Origin: Pyropia yezoensis
Lineage: Eukaryota; Rhodophyta; Bangiophyceae; Bangiales; Bangiaceae
DNA length: 64,000 nt
Direction of reading: 5' to 3'
Assembly (NCBI GenBank): GCA_009829735.1
Contig: CM020620.1
Location: 12,211,420-12,275,419 of the forward strand
Shown: piece after piece, positions 1 through 10,918 of the stretch
Position numbering within the stretch: position 1 is the stretch's first letter
Layout: every line of letters starts with the position of its first letter
Position numbers and translations under genes: made by a program
Notes under the pieces: model-generated
Told to the model about the DNA's origin: nothing
Seen by the model: the letters and a program-made list of their open reading frames with translations, nothing else
Databases searched by the model: none

Positions 1-1685
1 GCTCCCTCGTTAACCTGGAACTGGGTCCCAGCCGCGGCGATGTACGCTACCGTACCATGCTCATCAGTCACCGGCGTCGCCGGTAGCAGCAGGTGGCCCT
101 GTTGGTCGACTAGAGGTTCATCCTCACCCATAGGGGTATGCTCGGTCGCCACCAGTACTGGTGCGGCCTTACGTTCCCCAATCTCTTGCCTCGATACCGG
201 GGTAAGACTGTGCTTGCCTTCCTCACCCTTGGGCTTCGGGGCCAAGGCGCATTCCGGGTGTAGCACCCGGTAGGCGTCCCCTAGGGACTTGCACGTATGC
301 ATCAGTCGACTGAAGTTCGTCCGAGCCGTATTGGCTCCCCGTGCGGATATCCGCACATAGTTGGGTACTCCTGCGAACAGGATGGCCCGTAGTTCCCCTT
401 GACCGAGGAGCTTCCCCAGCTCGTAGTCGAGCTCTTGGATCCGGCGTCCAAACATCTCTTCATCCTCCCAGGACTGGGCGGTGGCAGTGCGAAGGGCCCG
501 ATAGTGGTCTTCGCACTTGTCCTCACTGAGTAAGCTGCTAAGCAGCTCCTTCAATATCCCACGGTAATCCAATAGGGTGGCTGCGACCCTCATTCCCGGT
601 ATCGGGGATGCCTTGCGGAGGATGCCTCGGACCCGTTCGTCAACAAAGAACGGGAGGATCTCCAGCGCCAGCCCCTCGTCGACGAGCGCCTTGTCCGCGG
701 CTGCCTTGAAGCTAGTCAAGAAGCCAATGACTGCCAACGGGCGTCCGTTAGGGCCCCCGAACATAGGGACTCCCTTCATTAGGGTCTGCATCGAGCGGAT
801 CGCTCGGTGCGAGGTCGTACGCATCGATTCCGATACGGTCGTGGATCGGTCCTCCAAACGATAACGTTCCGGAGTCAGTACCGACCTGAAGATTTCGTTG
901 ACAATGTCCGCGTCCGCGTCCTGGATATCCAGTCGCTTGGCCAGTTGATGAGTAAACTCATCGGACTCCATCCGCTTCAGTAAGCTCGCAGTAACCTGCG
1001 CTGTCATCGCTTGAACCAGTGACGCTGGAACTTCCGGCGTCGGCGCGTCGGGTACCCGAGTTGCATGGCTCCCTTCGTCGATGGGGTAATGCGAGACGGT
1101 ACCGCCTCCCCCCATTGCCGAATCTGTTCCGGCGTAAACATCCGCCGGGTCATGTCCGCGGAGCCCGCTCTGGGTGCTCCGAGCGTAGCGCTCCGTATGG
1201 CTACGTTCCAACTCAGCCGACGAGTCGGATCCATAACCCGTGTCCGGGGGTTGTCCAGGAGTAGCAACACCAGGGTTGACCCTGGTGGACTCCGAAAGTA
1301 GTCCGGCCGGTTCGAACCGTACCGGTGTGGGAGGGACCCGACGGGGTACCGTCGTATGGAGTGCTGACATCAGCACGGCCATTGCGTCCTCCGTACGCTC
1401 TTGACGGGCGTCGAACCCGGTGAAACGGGCCTCGATGCGAGCCAATGATGCCATCAGGGAGTCCCCTGGTGAAGGTTGCGGCGGCGTGAGGTCGGCAGAG
1501 GACGGTTGAGGCGGTCCGCCGCCCCCGGCCGTCCGTGCCGTACCAAACTTCGATGCGGCACCGGAGAGCATCGGCGTCTCAATGCTGTCGATCGGGTTAC
1601 CGATCTCGGTTCCCAGGTTCAGCTCCGGGGTCGGCGTCGACGCCGATCCGTCACCTTACACGTTCCCCGTCTCTTGGGTAGACAT
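1..1685 (-). pseudogene. Gag frame of LTR retrotransposon D, cut by window edge
   Basis: The minus strand has one open frame from about 1655 to the window edge, directly downstream of the D LTR and primer site, where gag belongs. The first ATG (1685-1683) is followed by an in-frame TAA at codon 10 (1658-1656); the frame then stays open for about 550 codons, with the next in-frame ATG at 1571-1569. The product is Pro/Thr/Ser-rich at its start, followed by a helical region (for example ALEILPFFVDERVRGILR near 700-640) that resembles retrotransposon capsid proteins. No zinc knuckle is seen before the edge. Gag would package element RNA in cytoplasmic particles. Either the TAA is a nonsense mutation, or translation starts at the later ATG. 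Assignment to Gag rests mainly on position and general character. Confidence 0.6.
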
Positions 1686-1890
1686 AGTCACAATCTGTCA
1701 ACCGACGTAACAGTCACCACGAAAAAGAGAGCGAGGGGGTAGTTGGGGGAGAGTAACCGTAGATCATAGTCAAACGCAACCACTCAAAACAATCGAACAG
1801 ATCGCAGCACCACGAGTACAAGAAAAGGACTGGATCCCTATCCGTGTGCCAGGGCCGAAGACGGCGTCACCACAAGGGTGACGGAAACCC

Positions 1891-1909
1891 GTCCCCTGCT
1901 GCTCCACCA
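1891..1909 (-). other. Primer binding site of element D
   Basis: One base inside the D LTR, the minus strand reads TGGTGGAGCAGCAGGGGAC. It begins with TGG, as expected for pairing to a tRNA 3' CCA end. The same motif lies inside the LTRs of elements A, B and C. Confidence 0.8.
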
Positions 1910-1910
1910 A

Positions 1911-2273
1911 TGTAGCACAATAGGTATCCGCTGCACGTCCACTCTCAGGGAACACTCGCGAGGGGGGATCGGCACCAACGTCACCGGGAGGCCAAGGTTG
2001 CTGTCCTTGGAGCGCAAGCCACGGGTTCAAGATGAGAGCCCAACTGGGAGGGGTTTGTTGTTCTACCTTGGCCGGCGGTGGATTCGCCGCCGGCCCCCTC
2101 GTTATAAACCCTCGGAGCCACTACAAACTACCCTCCACCCAAAGATGCAAGTCCCTCTGGTCATACGTACCTTATAGATACCGTGACCAGTACTCTCTCA
2201 AATTGAAAGTCAAGGATTAGAAGTAGCCCCCGTAATATTAGGGTCACAATACGGCCAACCATATTGCTACACG
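1911..2273 (-). repeat. 5' LTR of retrotransposon D
   Basis: This 363-bp repeat starts TGTAGCA and ends TGCTACA when read on the minus strand. It matches the plus-strand copy at 49557-49917 with about 13 differences by eye (about 96% identity). A TATA-like TTTATAA lies inside. The bases beyond its outer end, CGGCG on the minus strand (2278-2274), equal the bases after the other D LTR (49918-49922). This is the 5-bp target duplication of one insertion. Confidence 0.9.
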
Positions 2274-4206
2274 CCGACGCAGACCTCGAGTTTCTTTGGT
2301 GCCATGATAAAGGCGTTCAGCTGCGTGGTCACCTGCTTCTCGCTCATGTTGACTCCGATGGGGTAGTCGATAGCCAAGTACGACACCCGTGCGCACCCGT
2401 TCCCTCTCTCCATTGTTGACAAGCAGGCTAGGTCGTGCGCCTGGACGCTGCGGCGGTGCGCAAACATGTGAGTGACTTCCATGTCCTTACGCCGCCATTC
2501 CGCACGCGCGCCTCGAAGGCGTGAGCGCAAGAGTGCGGGAAGTCCGCCAGGTCGGTGGTGACGTCGCCGACGCGCAAATGGGACAGCATCTTCATGAGCT
2601 TCTTGTCCTACTGGTGCCACACATACCGCAACAGCAGCTGCTCATTCTGGAAAAGACGGTTCCAGGAGACAGACTTGAAGGCGTATAGGCCGCTAGTGTC
2701 GTTGTTGTCTTCCTCTCCGCGGAGAGGTGGAAGCTCAAAAAAATCACCAAACACGACGATACGCCAGACCACATCACTTTCCATCTTGGCGTGCGCAATC
2801 TCGAGGGAGTAGATCAGCGACGTGAACATCCTAGAGAGCACCAAGGAGACCTCGTCGAGCAGAATTAGGGTGGTGTCTGCCAATTGCATCTTCGTAAGCC
2901 GGTCCATGATGTTGTAGAGACGAGCGGCGTCTTGCTCCTCTGACAGCGACTTGCCGAAGCACCCAGCCGGCAGGCGCAAGTAGGAGTGAATCGTGACGCC
3001 ACCGGCGGCTGCTGCTGCTACGCCCATCGGGGCAACCACATGAAGCCCAGCGCGACCTCCGCCGTGCGCTTGGCGGTGCTCGTCCGCGCACTGTCGGAGA
3101 AGCCGCGTCTTCCCCACCCCCCCACCTCCAGTAACAAAGAGCCCCTTCTTTCGCCGCAAGATAGCTGTGGCCAGGCGCCCCATGTCGAACGCCACCGTCT
3201 CTCCCGTTCGTAGCTTCTTAGTCGGCTGACTATTAGAGGAACACGCCTGGGCCGGCACAGGAGTTCACGTCTGCGCCAGGGGGCGCGCGGACAGAGCTGG
3301 CCTGGTCCCAGCACCAGGCGACCGGCTCGCCATGGAAGGAGTGGACGTTGGCGGGGATGGGGGCGTGAGCAGCGATGCGCCTGTTGCGGACGAAGAATCC
3401 CCATCAGCAGTATCGGGTCCCCCGCGGCGGGCGCGAAATACACTTCCAGTAACAGAGTGCCGCTGGAATGCGACCGGCAGAAGCATAGAGTTCTTGATAC
3501 TGGATAGGGCCAAGATAGATCGCGTGATTGGTGGGGGGGGGGGGAGGGCCAGGGCTGCCCGACGAAATGCAGACCGTGCCGCTGCTTCTGCATCTTGCCC
3601 GTCCTCTTCGTCATCGGACAGGTGGATGACGCCGTCGGCGGTTGTCACCGTGACAACAACTGCATCGTCCCCTTTTGTCTCATCGACGGTCGGCAGCACA
3701 GCAGCAGGCGCCAAAAGCCACGCGGGCACGCGGAACTTTAGCAACCACTGTTCGGCGTCGCCCATAGACGACAAAGTACGCTCCACGGCGACCTCTCCAT
3801 TAAGAGCATTAACTGTGTTTACAAGCCGGGGGGTCAGCGCCGTGTTGTCCTCATGAGCGAGCTGCCCGCCAACTTGACGGAGGAGGGCAAAGACAGGAAA
3901 GGGGTCCGTCTCGTCCTCGAGGTTGATCAGGTCCTCATCGTCCATCGCTAGACATATGCGCGCTGCCCACGTGGGCAGCGTCAGCGGCATGATTGAAAAC
4001 CAGGACGAGGCCGCGCCATGGGTCTCAAACGTGGATATCAGCGCATCATCGCGGTCCAGCTGTGTCCACGCAACCAGAAAGCGCGCCAGATCGATGGAGT
4101 CGCCAGTGGCCGCTATCAAGCCGCCCGTGCTACACCGGAGAGCCACGAATGGCATCGTGCATGCTAGTTGACCATCGACGCGCTCTATCTCGATGCGGAG
4201 CGCCAT
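2274..4206 (-). pseudogene. Pif1-like helicase, N-terminal half, interrupted by element D
   Basis: Pif1-family helicases are SF1B 5'-to-3' DNA helicases, here most likely of transposon origin. From the ATG at 4206 there are about 314 residues of unrecognised N-terminal sequence (acidic patches, a Pro run), then an in-frame TGA at 3267-3265, then the helicase core. Visible motifs are Walker A TGGGGVGKT, Walker B LILLDEVS and motif III GDFFELPP. A TAG at 2610-2608 falls just after the usual FRQ-like position (VWHQ), and the frame shifts again between about 2540 and 2480 before continuing to KKLEVCVG at the D LTR. Joined at CGGCG to the segment starting at 49918, the frame continues exactly (VCVG then VRVAAC). 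Two stops, a frameshift and an insertion make it a pseudogene, unless small introns hide some of the breaks. Confidence 0.85.
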
Positions 4207-5779
4207 GATAGCCCTGGTCGTCCAAGTCCCGCCCTCAAAGACCGGCGGGAGAGCGGGGGCGGGCACAGGGCGGCGGCTCGTCCCTGTAATGCCGATGGCA
4301 GCAAGAGGTGTCCGTGGTGGGAGTGCGGAGACGGCCAGCTGTCCCAAGCTCCCGACTAGCAGCAGACGCCGAATCCAGGGCGCCACCTGGGGAAGCCGAG
4401 GGGAGCACAAGCCAGAAGAAGGACCATCGGGAACTCCGAAAAGGAAAGCACCAGGGTAGGGGGGCCGCGCAGGGTGCGTTGGGAAGCTGGCGCTGGCCGG
4501 GAGGTAGCGTCGGGGGGGAGGGCAGTGCGACGTGCACATCTCCCGCTTGTGTGCCGAAGGGTCGCCAGGGGTCTTGCGGGGGAGTGGCTCGAGTGATGGA
4601 CACCCGCGGATCGAGACGAGAGAGCAAAAATGGCGGAAACACACCTGTACCCCCCCACCTTGAAAGGGCTTTCGAGGTCTTCTGGGTGGGGGCGCGCGGG
4701 CTCAGACCGTTCGCCTGTTTGACATAAATCCTGACTCGGAGATACTTGAAATCAAGGATCCCGATTTTCTTGGCAATTTTGTTTGACGGCCGAAAATTGC
4801 GTCGGCCCTACAAGCTCTTCCTACCGATGGTTGCGCTTCACCACCGCCGCTCACTGACACACTACGTCACCAGAGCGACCCATCTGCAGCGATGCGTTCC
4901 CACGACTTCTGGTGTACAACAGCATTGCAGCATCACCCCTCCGTCTAAACCTGTTTAGGGTGCTCAAGCGCCTCTCGTCCCCTTCACCCGGGCAAAGATG
5001 TCTTCGGTGTGCCCAGGCGCGCCCTCCAGCCACTGCACGTGCATGGAGCGAGGGGGGAGTGTCATATTTTCCTTAGTGTGCCACTGTGACACATTACGCT
5101 GTAATGATGCTAAGGGAACGAAAGCAGGCGTCTTCCTGCCCATCCAGGCAGAACTCCAAAGTGCTTCGCACTTCCATCGTAGATGACTCTTCTCGCAAGT
5201 ATCCCATATTCGATGCCTCCGAACGGCTTTCAGGGCAAAAGACCCGACGAGACGTTAGTAGCGCCAACTGAATGGACGTCGAGATTTGCCTGTTGATGAC
5301 ACTCTCATGCAAAAACGGCATGTAGAACGCCCTTGGCGACCAAGCGACCCGCACCACCCAAACAAGGACGCTCCAATTGTGCAACAGGGTCCATTTCGTC
5401 TGACGAGTGTTCTGACTCTTCTTGGACCCGAACAGCCCCGTTGCCATCCATTACTGGCACTGCGAGGGGGAGGTCGCTCGGGCCAACCGTTTCGAATAAG
5501 TGCTCGTCACCAGGGTTCAGACGGGACGCACAGCACGCAAAATTACGCACCGTCGTGTGTTTTTAATACAGGATTACCTTTGGGCATGCCGTTGGCGTGT
5601 ACAAAAGGGTTTCAAGAAGCGCAGGTGCGTGATCTACTGGCTGGATCAGTGTTAGCATGTGCAGCAGTCGGATGGCTCTGGATCATTCATGCCGTGGGCT
5701 GGTAGCACTGGGTATCATATATTGTGGCCCACCTCCGGCCGAGTCGGCGTCTTTCAGGCCACTGTCACTGTCAAGGTGA
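4207..5779. other. No gene recognised
   Basis: This holds only short overlapping frames on both strands with no recognisable domain. Upstream of the helicase ATG the frame stays open to about 4644 with Pro-rich sequence, so a longer N terminus is possible. I see no repeat or RNA gene here. Confidence 0.4.
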
Positions 5780-7870
5780 CGCCTACACCACCCCCCTTGC
5801 CACCCCCGCCGACGCACGCGCCCTCGAGGCGCTCCGGCCTGCGACATGGGGCGGGTCGTCCTACCGCCGAGGTGGCCACCGCCGCGGCGTCGCGCAACCG
5901 CGGTCACTGCTCGGCGGGGGGGGGGAGGCACATTCTTCGGTGCCCGAGGTCAATCTCCCGTACCTGGTGCAGCCGCTTTCTTGTGTGGTGAAGCTTGGCG
6001 GTGGTCTGCACAGTCGGACGGGGTCGGAGGTAGGGACAGGGGGGCGTGTGGGGGGGGTCGCATGGCGCGCACAAGATACAGCGGTGGCAAAGCGGGCGGC
6101 CATGGCGGCGGTGCAGCGCGAGTGGGAGGGTGGCGTCGGGGGGGCTCCGCACAGAAGCGTCCTGGCGTGATGTTGGCGCTGTCAAATAGGTCCTCTAGGT
6201 CTGCCGACAGCGCGTCGCCATCCGGAAACTGCTCGAGCGTGTCTGCAACGGTACCTTTGCCGCCACGGCCGCCACCCCCACCCCCACCACCGAAGCCATC
6301 AGAGCCACCGAAGCCTCCCCCGCCACTTCCGCAACCCCACCCCCGCAACCCCTGCCACTCGACTCGTCGGTACTGCTTGCCTCCTCCCCAGGCCCCGCCC
6401 CACCGTGAGCGGCCCCCAGCGACGGGTATCTCCCAGGCGGGTACGATGCGGTCCGCAACGGCGGTGTGGGGACGGCGCCTAGGCCGCCCGGCCGCAGCGG
6501 CAGCAGCGGCAGCAGCCGGCGGCGGCTGGCGGCCCTTACACACGGCAGGTGCCCCCCCTCCGCCTTTGAGGCAATGACACCCCCGCTGCCACAGCCGGCA
6601 CCCAAGACAGGACCAACGGGGCCACCGCCGCCACCTCCCCCGGCAGCACCGCCCCGACTACGGGCCCACCACTGCTGCAATAGGCCCATGCCGTGCTTTG
6701 TGCGGCGCAGCCGCCGGGGCGGCCGCCGCCTCGCAAAGAGGGAAAGGAAGGGCTCACACGCATTGTGCCTCATGCCGCCGGCCGGCGCGTCGACAGCAGT
6801 CGCGGCCTTCGCCGCGGCGGTGGCAGCCGCGACAGCCGTCGACAGCGCTGTCGCTTACGCGCCGGCGGTACTCCGGACACCGCCAATGCCCCTGCCCATG
6901 CTGTGGCTGGGCTCGACGCTGAAGGGGGGCAAGGCGGCGGCGGCAGCGCCGCCCCCTCCTGCCACCGCCGCCGCCGACGCCGCCGACACACGAACGGTGC
7001 CAGATCGTGGACGACCGCCCTCCCGCCCTGCAGCAGCTGCCGACACCACCTTCGCCTCCAGGTCGGCGAACGCGGCAGTCGCCGCCGCCACCGCCACAGC
7101 CAGGCCGACTGCCGCTCCCCGTGGGCAAGTCGTATCGTCCAGGAGGCCCCGGCGGGGGCGGCCGCCGGGGGCGCTCGAGGCGTCCCTTTACTACGAGGGG
7201 GAGCAGCCGTCTACGTCGCTGCGCCAGATGCTGTTGCTTCTCGCCGCCTCTTCGCGGCAAGGGCCACCGCGGGAGCTACGCAGGGCGCGCGCCGCTCGGC
7301 ACTCGTGGCTGGGCTGGCCGACGACGCGACGGACGCTGGTGGTGGCAACTGTGGTTGCGGCGGCTGCGAAAGCGGGTGTGGCTGCTGCTGCGCGGCACAT
7401 TTCGCAGCCATGTCATAGCCTACAGCTGCGGACACTGCGGGGGTGCCTTCATGTATGTCACCGACTGCACGCGCGAGGAGGACCTGTTTCGCGGTGGGGG
7501 CGGCCGGAGCCACCGTGACGGCGGCGGCCGGGACAGCCTTCCGCGATCTGTGCATTATGGGATGCCACAGCACGCTCGCCACCACCCACACCGTCATCAT
7601 GGCCAGTACTTTCACAGGCACGGCGCACAGCACAACCCTCTGGCGAACCGTCCTAAATGCTTGTTCGAGCGCAACCGCCCGCCCGCCATCGTCACCGAAC
7701 GCCCATCATTTACTTCCACTATGCGGACTGCACAACGCTCCACCTCGGCGGCGTTGTGGGCGCCGGTGGTAATAACCACCAGCAGCTCCAGCTCACTCTT
7801 CGTGACTCCGCTATCTCTAAGGACTGCCCGGCAGTCGAGGCCCCGTCAGAGGACTGCAGCTGCTAAAACG
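5780..7870. repeat. CCG/GCC-rich low-complexity region
   Basis: The stretch is dominated by C, CCG and CCA runs on the plus strand, so all frames stay open and give Pro-, Ala-, Gly- or Arg-rich translations. Overlapping frames on both strands reach 200-350 codons, but none has a recognisable domain. A minus-strand piece near 6270-6165 (starting TVADTLEQFPDGDALS) looks slightly more protein-like but is embedded in Gly runs. I do not call a gene. Confidence 0.5.
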
Positions 7871-8427
7871 CAGAGAGGTTGGTGTCATTGTCGACTGACT
7901 GCCAAACGCCACCAAAAGCGCTCACCACGTAGATGGAAACGTCGTACCGCTCCATCTCCTCATTGGTTGGTTGCCGAGAGGAAGCACGCGCCATGACCCC
8001 CGTCATGGACGTGCCATCAGTCATGGTCGGCGAGTTGGGGTCACTACGTCACCGCTGCTCGACTCGTACGCTGGGAATGTCGCCAGAGTCGTCCAGACGA
8101 CCAGCCTCGGTATAGTGCCAGGTCCTTCAGACAAACCGAAGCACGTCTAATGGCTGTACTTCCACGGACGTAGCACTTGCAAAGAAGCCTTCTGGTATCT
8201 GTTGACGGGAAGCGATGAGGGAATGGCAGTGGGAGGGGGAAGGAAGAAGCATTCCAGGAGGGAGCCCGCGACGGCTCGTAAATGGTCTTGCCTGGGAGCC
8301 TGAAGTGTTCATGACACGGAACAAGCGGGTGGGTAAGGGAGCAGTAGGTAGGCACGCAGGCACGAAGGTCAGCCACACGATCGTTCCACTTCGACACAGA
8401 CACGCGTGGAGCGGGCAGGAAGATGGG
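7871..8427. other. Left flank of element A; no gene recognised
   Basis: This is unique sequence ending in ATGGG (8423-8427), the left copy of the target duplication of element A. Before the insertion it joined directly to 17442 and formed the upstream region of the KDZ-type transposase gene. Confidence 0.5.
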
Positions 8428-9070
8428 TGTGGCGTTCTGAGCCCCTGGGACCGTTGGAACCCGGGAGACTGACTTGGGACCCGGTTGGCAGCGTTACGTG
8501 GAACCACGCGCTGGCCGAGGATCCCTGCATCGGTGGCCCGGGGCAGTGGCGACACGCCCGGTGCCCTGATTAGTCACCCGGAGCGGTGGACTTGCCGGGT
8601 TGGGGCATACTGACCTTCGGGTTATTTGTTTGATTTTTCGCATTTGTTTTCCTTGCGTGATTTCGTGTCTTTCCCCTTTTTCCCACTGGGTTTTTTTTGG
8701 GATTGACATTTGTGTGTGGGGGGATTTCACTTGCTTTTTGTGTGTTGGCCCGGTGAGCGGCCGGTGCCTTGCTGGCACTTGACCCGCTGGGGGCGTCCTC
8801 TGGGGGCCTCGCTCAGGGCCCCTGGAGGGGCCAGGGGGGGAGGTTCTTGAGGGGTGCTCCGGGGTTCTCCCCGGGGCCATCTTGTAAAATCAACAGTACT
8901 TTGGGTTCCCTCTCCCTCGGGCTTTTGTCCTGTTTACCTTTGCCTCGTATCGTGGCGGGCGAGTGGATCAGCAAGGGCTCTTACCTCTTCCTTCCTGGGC
9001 TTCGGACTGTGGTCTCTGTGTGTTTGGTTGTGGTTTCTGGGTCCGGGAATCTGGGTCCCATTACGCTACA
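8428..9070 (+). repeat. 5' LTR of element A
   Basis: This 643-bp direct repeat of 16795-17436 is bounded by TGTGGC and GCTACA. Differences are a one-base indel near 8601 and a few substitutions. Downstream of about 8620 it has a T-rich stretch followed by G-rich sequence. I see no canonical TATA box. Confidence 0.93.
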
Positions 9071-9074
9071 TTTA

Positions 9075-9091
9075 TGGTGGAGCAGCAGGGG
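9075..9091 (+). other. Primer binding site of element A
   Basis: TGGTGGAGCAGCAGGGG lies four bases inside the 5' LTR. It would prime from a tRNA whose 3' end reads CUGCUCC, then A, then CCA. This is not the initiator-Met type site (TGGTAGCAGAGG or similar) common in gypsy elements. Confidence 0.8.
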
Positions 9092-9211
9092 AGGGCTTTA
9101 CTCTTCTCCCGTATCGGGACAGCCCTCTTCTTTATCTGTGGCGTTTGGTTCCTTGGTTCCCGTTTCTGGTAACGAGATCGTTTTGTTCAGGTCGAGTGCC
9201 GCACCGCCAAC

Positions 9212-10918
9212 ATGACGGACCCTGTCCCTTCGGGCGGTCGGGGCCGTGGTGCGCCGTCGGACGTTTCGATGGTAACTCCCCCTGGCCGTGGCCGCGGCGG
9301 TCCCTCGGGTCCCTCGAACCGTGGTGGGGGCGGGTCGACAGGGACTCCTCGTCGGGGGACAGCGCCCCCGGGTGGGATCCGGGTTACAATGGGTCAGGAT
9401 TTACGTGGGAACGCGGGTTCCGAGTCAGGGACCCGAGTTCCACCTTCGGCTACTGTTGCTGGGTCCCCGGACATTGTGTCCACACTGAAAACGTTTCGAG
9501 ATGAGATTTTGGCTACTGTTTCCCAGGCCCCGAGCCAGAGTCCTGCTGGCCAGGGTGGGTCCCGTGATACCAGTCGTTCCGATCGTTCTCGTTCCCGCCG
9601 TCACCGGCGTCGTCATCATTCGAGTGGCTCCTCTTCCTCTTCTTCCTCTGGTACCACGTTTTCATCCGTCTTCGACGAGGAGGACCTGGAACTCATTCGG
9701 AACCCACAAACCGAGCCCCAGGTCATCAAGTGTTCCGATGATCGTTTTGCTCGGGTCCTGGACTATCGTACGTATCGCCTACGGAACAAGAAATCGACCT
9801 ATGGAACGCGAGAAGCACGTAAGATGGGACGGGTTGCTCGTAACATGAAACACTCCTTTGCTGGGTACCCTAATTTCTCTGGGAAGGAGGCCCTCAAGGT
9901 GTTCACGTGGCTCCGCAAACTGGTTAAGGCATGTAACGATAATGGGGTTTCCGAGGGCATGGCCCTGTACGCGATCCCTCATTTCCTGTCTGGGGACGCG
10001 GAACTGCGGTACACTCGGGCCCTTCCGGACTCCTCAAGCGCGTCAAATGGCGCTTCGATCACGAGTTACCCTGAGGCTGTTAACTGGTTCCTAGAACCGT
10101 ACGCTGAATCCCATGCGTTGGCACTGGCGCAGGACAAGTTCAGTCGGGCCGCAAAGGAACCAGATGAGGGTATCGAGGCCTTTGCAGTACGCTTACGGGG
10201 TCTGACGGAACTATGTGGGAACATCCACACCGAAGGAACCATGAAACAGCAGCTGATTCAAGGGCTCCCTGAGTACCTACGTACGGACGCATTTGTCTAC
10301 AATATTCCTGACCGTACGTACCAGCAGCTGGTAACGTTTACTGCGGGCAAGAACAAGGCGGCTACCGAGGTTCTCAAGATGGCCCGAGGGTCCTCTGTGA
10401 CCAAGGCTGGCCCCTCTGGAACCGTCCGCAGACCCACTGAACCGGGGCCCAGTCGATTGTTGGACTCGTCCCCGTTGATGGCTGTTAATCCTATGGGCCC
10501 CTCTACGATCCTTAAGGGCCCCCTCGAGAAGGAAACTGAGAAGAACGGGTCGGGTCAAGTGTTTGGGTTCAAGGGACCCACGCCCCAGTTCGTGGGAGTA
10601 CGTACCATGGACAGTCGACGCCCGTACCGTTGTTACCTGTGTTGGGAACCGGGTCACATGGCCCATCAATGTTCCATGTTGTCGGAGGTCCAACGGAAAG
10701 CGGTTCTCCAGGCCCGGGATTCGTTCCTTGCGGCCACTCGTGGACGGAGTCAGAGTACCGATGTAAAGCCGAACGCGGACCGCCAGTTCCATCGTCAGAT
10801 CCGGGTTGCTATGGTTCAGGCCCTTTGTGAAGGGATTAACCTCTCGGACGACGAGGCGGACCAAGGGTACCAAGTGAACGACGGTTCCCAGGAGCCGGGA
10901 CCCTTGGGAAAAGAGTAA
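9212..10918 (+). CDS. gag: Gag polyprotein of element A
   Basis: A 568-residue capsid/nucleocapsid precursor, starting at the first good ATG after the primer site. Residues 1-80 are Gly/Arg-rich with RGR repeats, and about 115-150 is an Arg/Ser-rich tract followed by a Ser run. The capsid-like region spans roughly 190-400, with WLRKLVKACNDNGVSEGMA near 230-250. A CCHC zinc knuckle, CYLCWEPGHMAHQC, lies at 474-487 (CX2CX4HX4C). Gag assembles element RNA into cytoplasmic particles, and the knuckle binds RNA. The last codons contain the heptamer G GGA AAA in frameshift phase, and pol is open in the -1 frame across this end, so a Gag-Pol fusion is likely. Element B has the same protein with a nonsense codon. 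Confidence 0.95.
   Translation: MTDPVPSGGRGRGAPSDVSMVTPPGRGRGGPSGPSNRGGGGSTGTPRRGTAPPGGIRVTMGQDLRGNAGSESGTRVPPSATVAGSPDIVSTLKTFRDEILATVSQAPSQSPAGQGGSRDTSRSDRSRSRRHRRRHHSSGSSSSSSSGTTFSSVFDEEDLELIRNPQTEPQVIKCSDDRFARVLDYRTYRLRNKKSTYGTREARKMGRVARNMKHSFAGYPNFSGKEALKVFTWLRKLVKACNDNGVSEGMALYAIPHFLSGDAELRYTRALPDSSSASNGASITSYPEAVNWFLEPYAESHALALAQDKFSRAAKEPDEGIEAFAVRLRGLTELCGNIHTEGTMKQQLIQGLPEYLRTDAFVYNIPDRTYQQLVTFTAGKNKAATEVLKMARGSSVTKAGPSGTVRRPTEPGPSRLLDSSPLMAVNPMGPSTILKGPLEKETEKNGSGQVFGFKGPTPQFVGVRTMDSRRPYRCYLCWEPGHMAHQCSMLSEVQRKAVLQARDSFLAATRGRSQSTDVKPNADRQFHRQIRVAMVQALCEGINLSDDEADQGYQVNDGSQEPGPLGKE
10906..10912 (+). promoter_or_regulatory. Putative -1 ribosomal frameshift heptamer of element A
   Basis: GGGAAAA sits in the phase G GGA AAA relative to gag, three bases before the gag TAA (10916-10918). 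The pol frame is the -1 frame and is open from here through RVTGGGSNRSPPHRRDS into the protease. Element B keeps both the heptamer and this linker peptide, which argues that the overlap is translated. Confidence 0.7.

Noticed and set aside
1300-1330. GGTTCGAACC palindrome resembling a tRNA T-loop.
   Set aside because: It lies inside the D gag frame and lacks the rest of a tRNA.
6195-7996. Several frames of 190-350 codons on both strands.
   Set aside because: They are Pro/Ala or Arg/Gly-rich in every frame, overlap each other heavily and lack domains, so they reflect CCG-rich composition.
8620-8720. T-rich stretch as a transcription terminator or CRISPR-like leader.
   Set aside because: It is inside the A LTR and repeated at 16985-17110; there are no spaced repeats.
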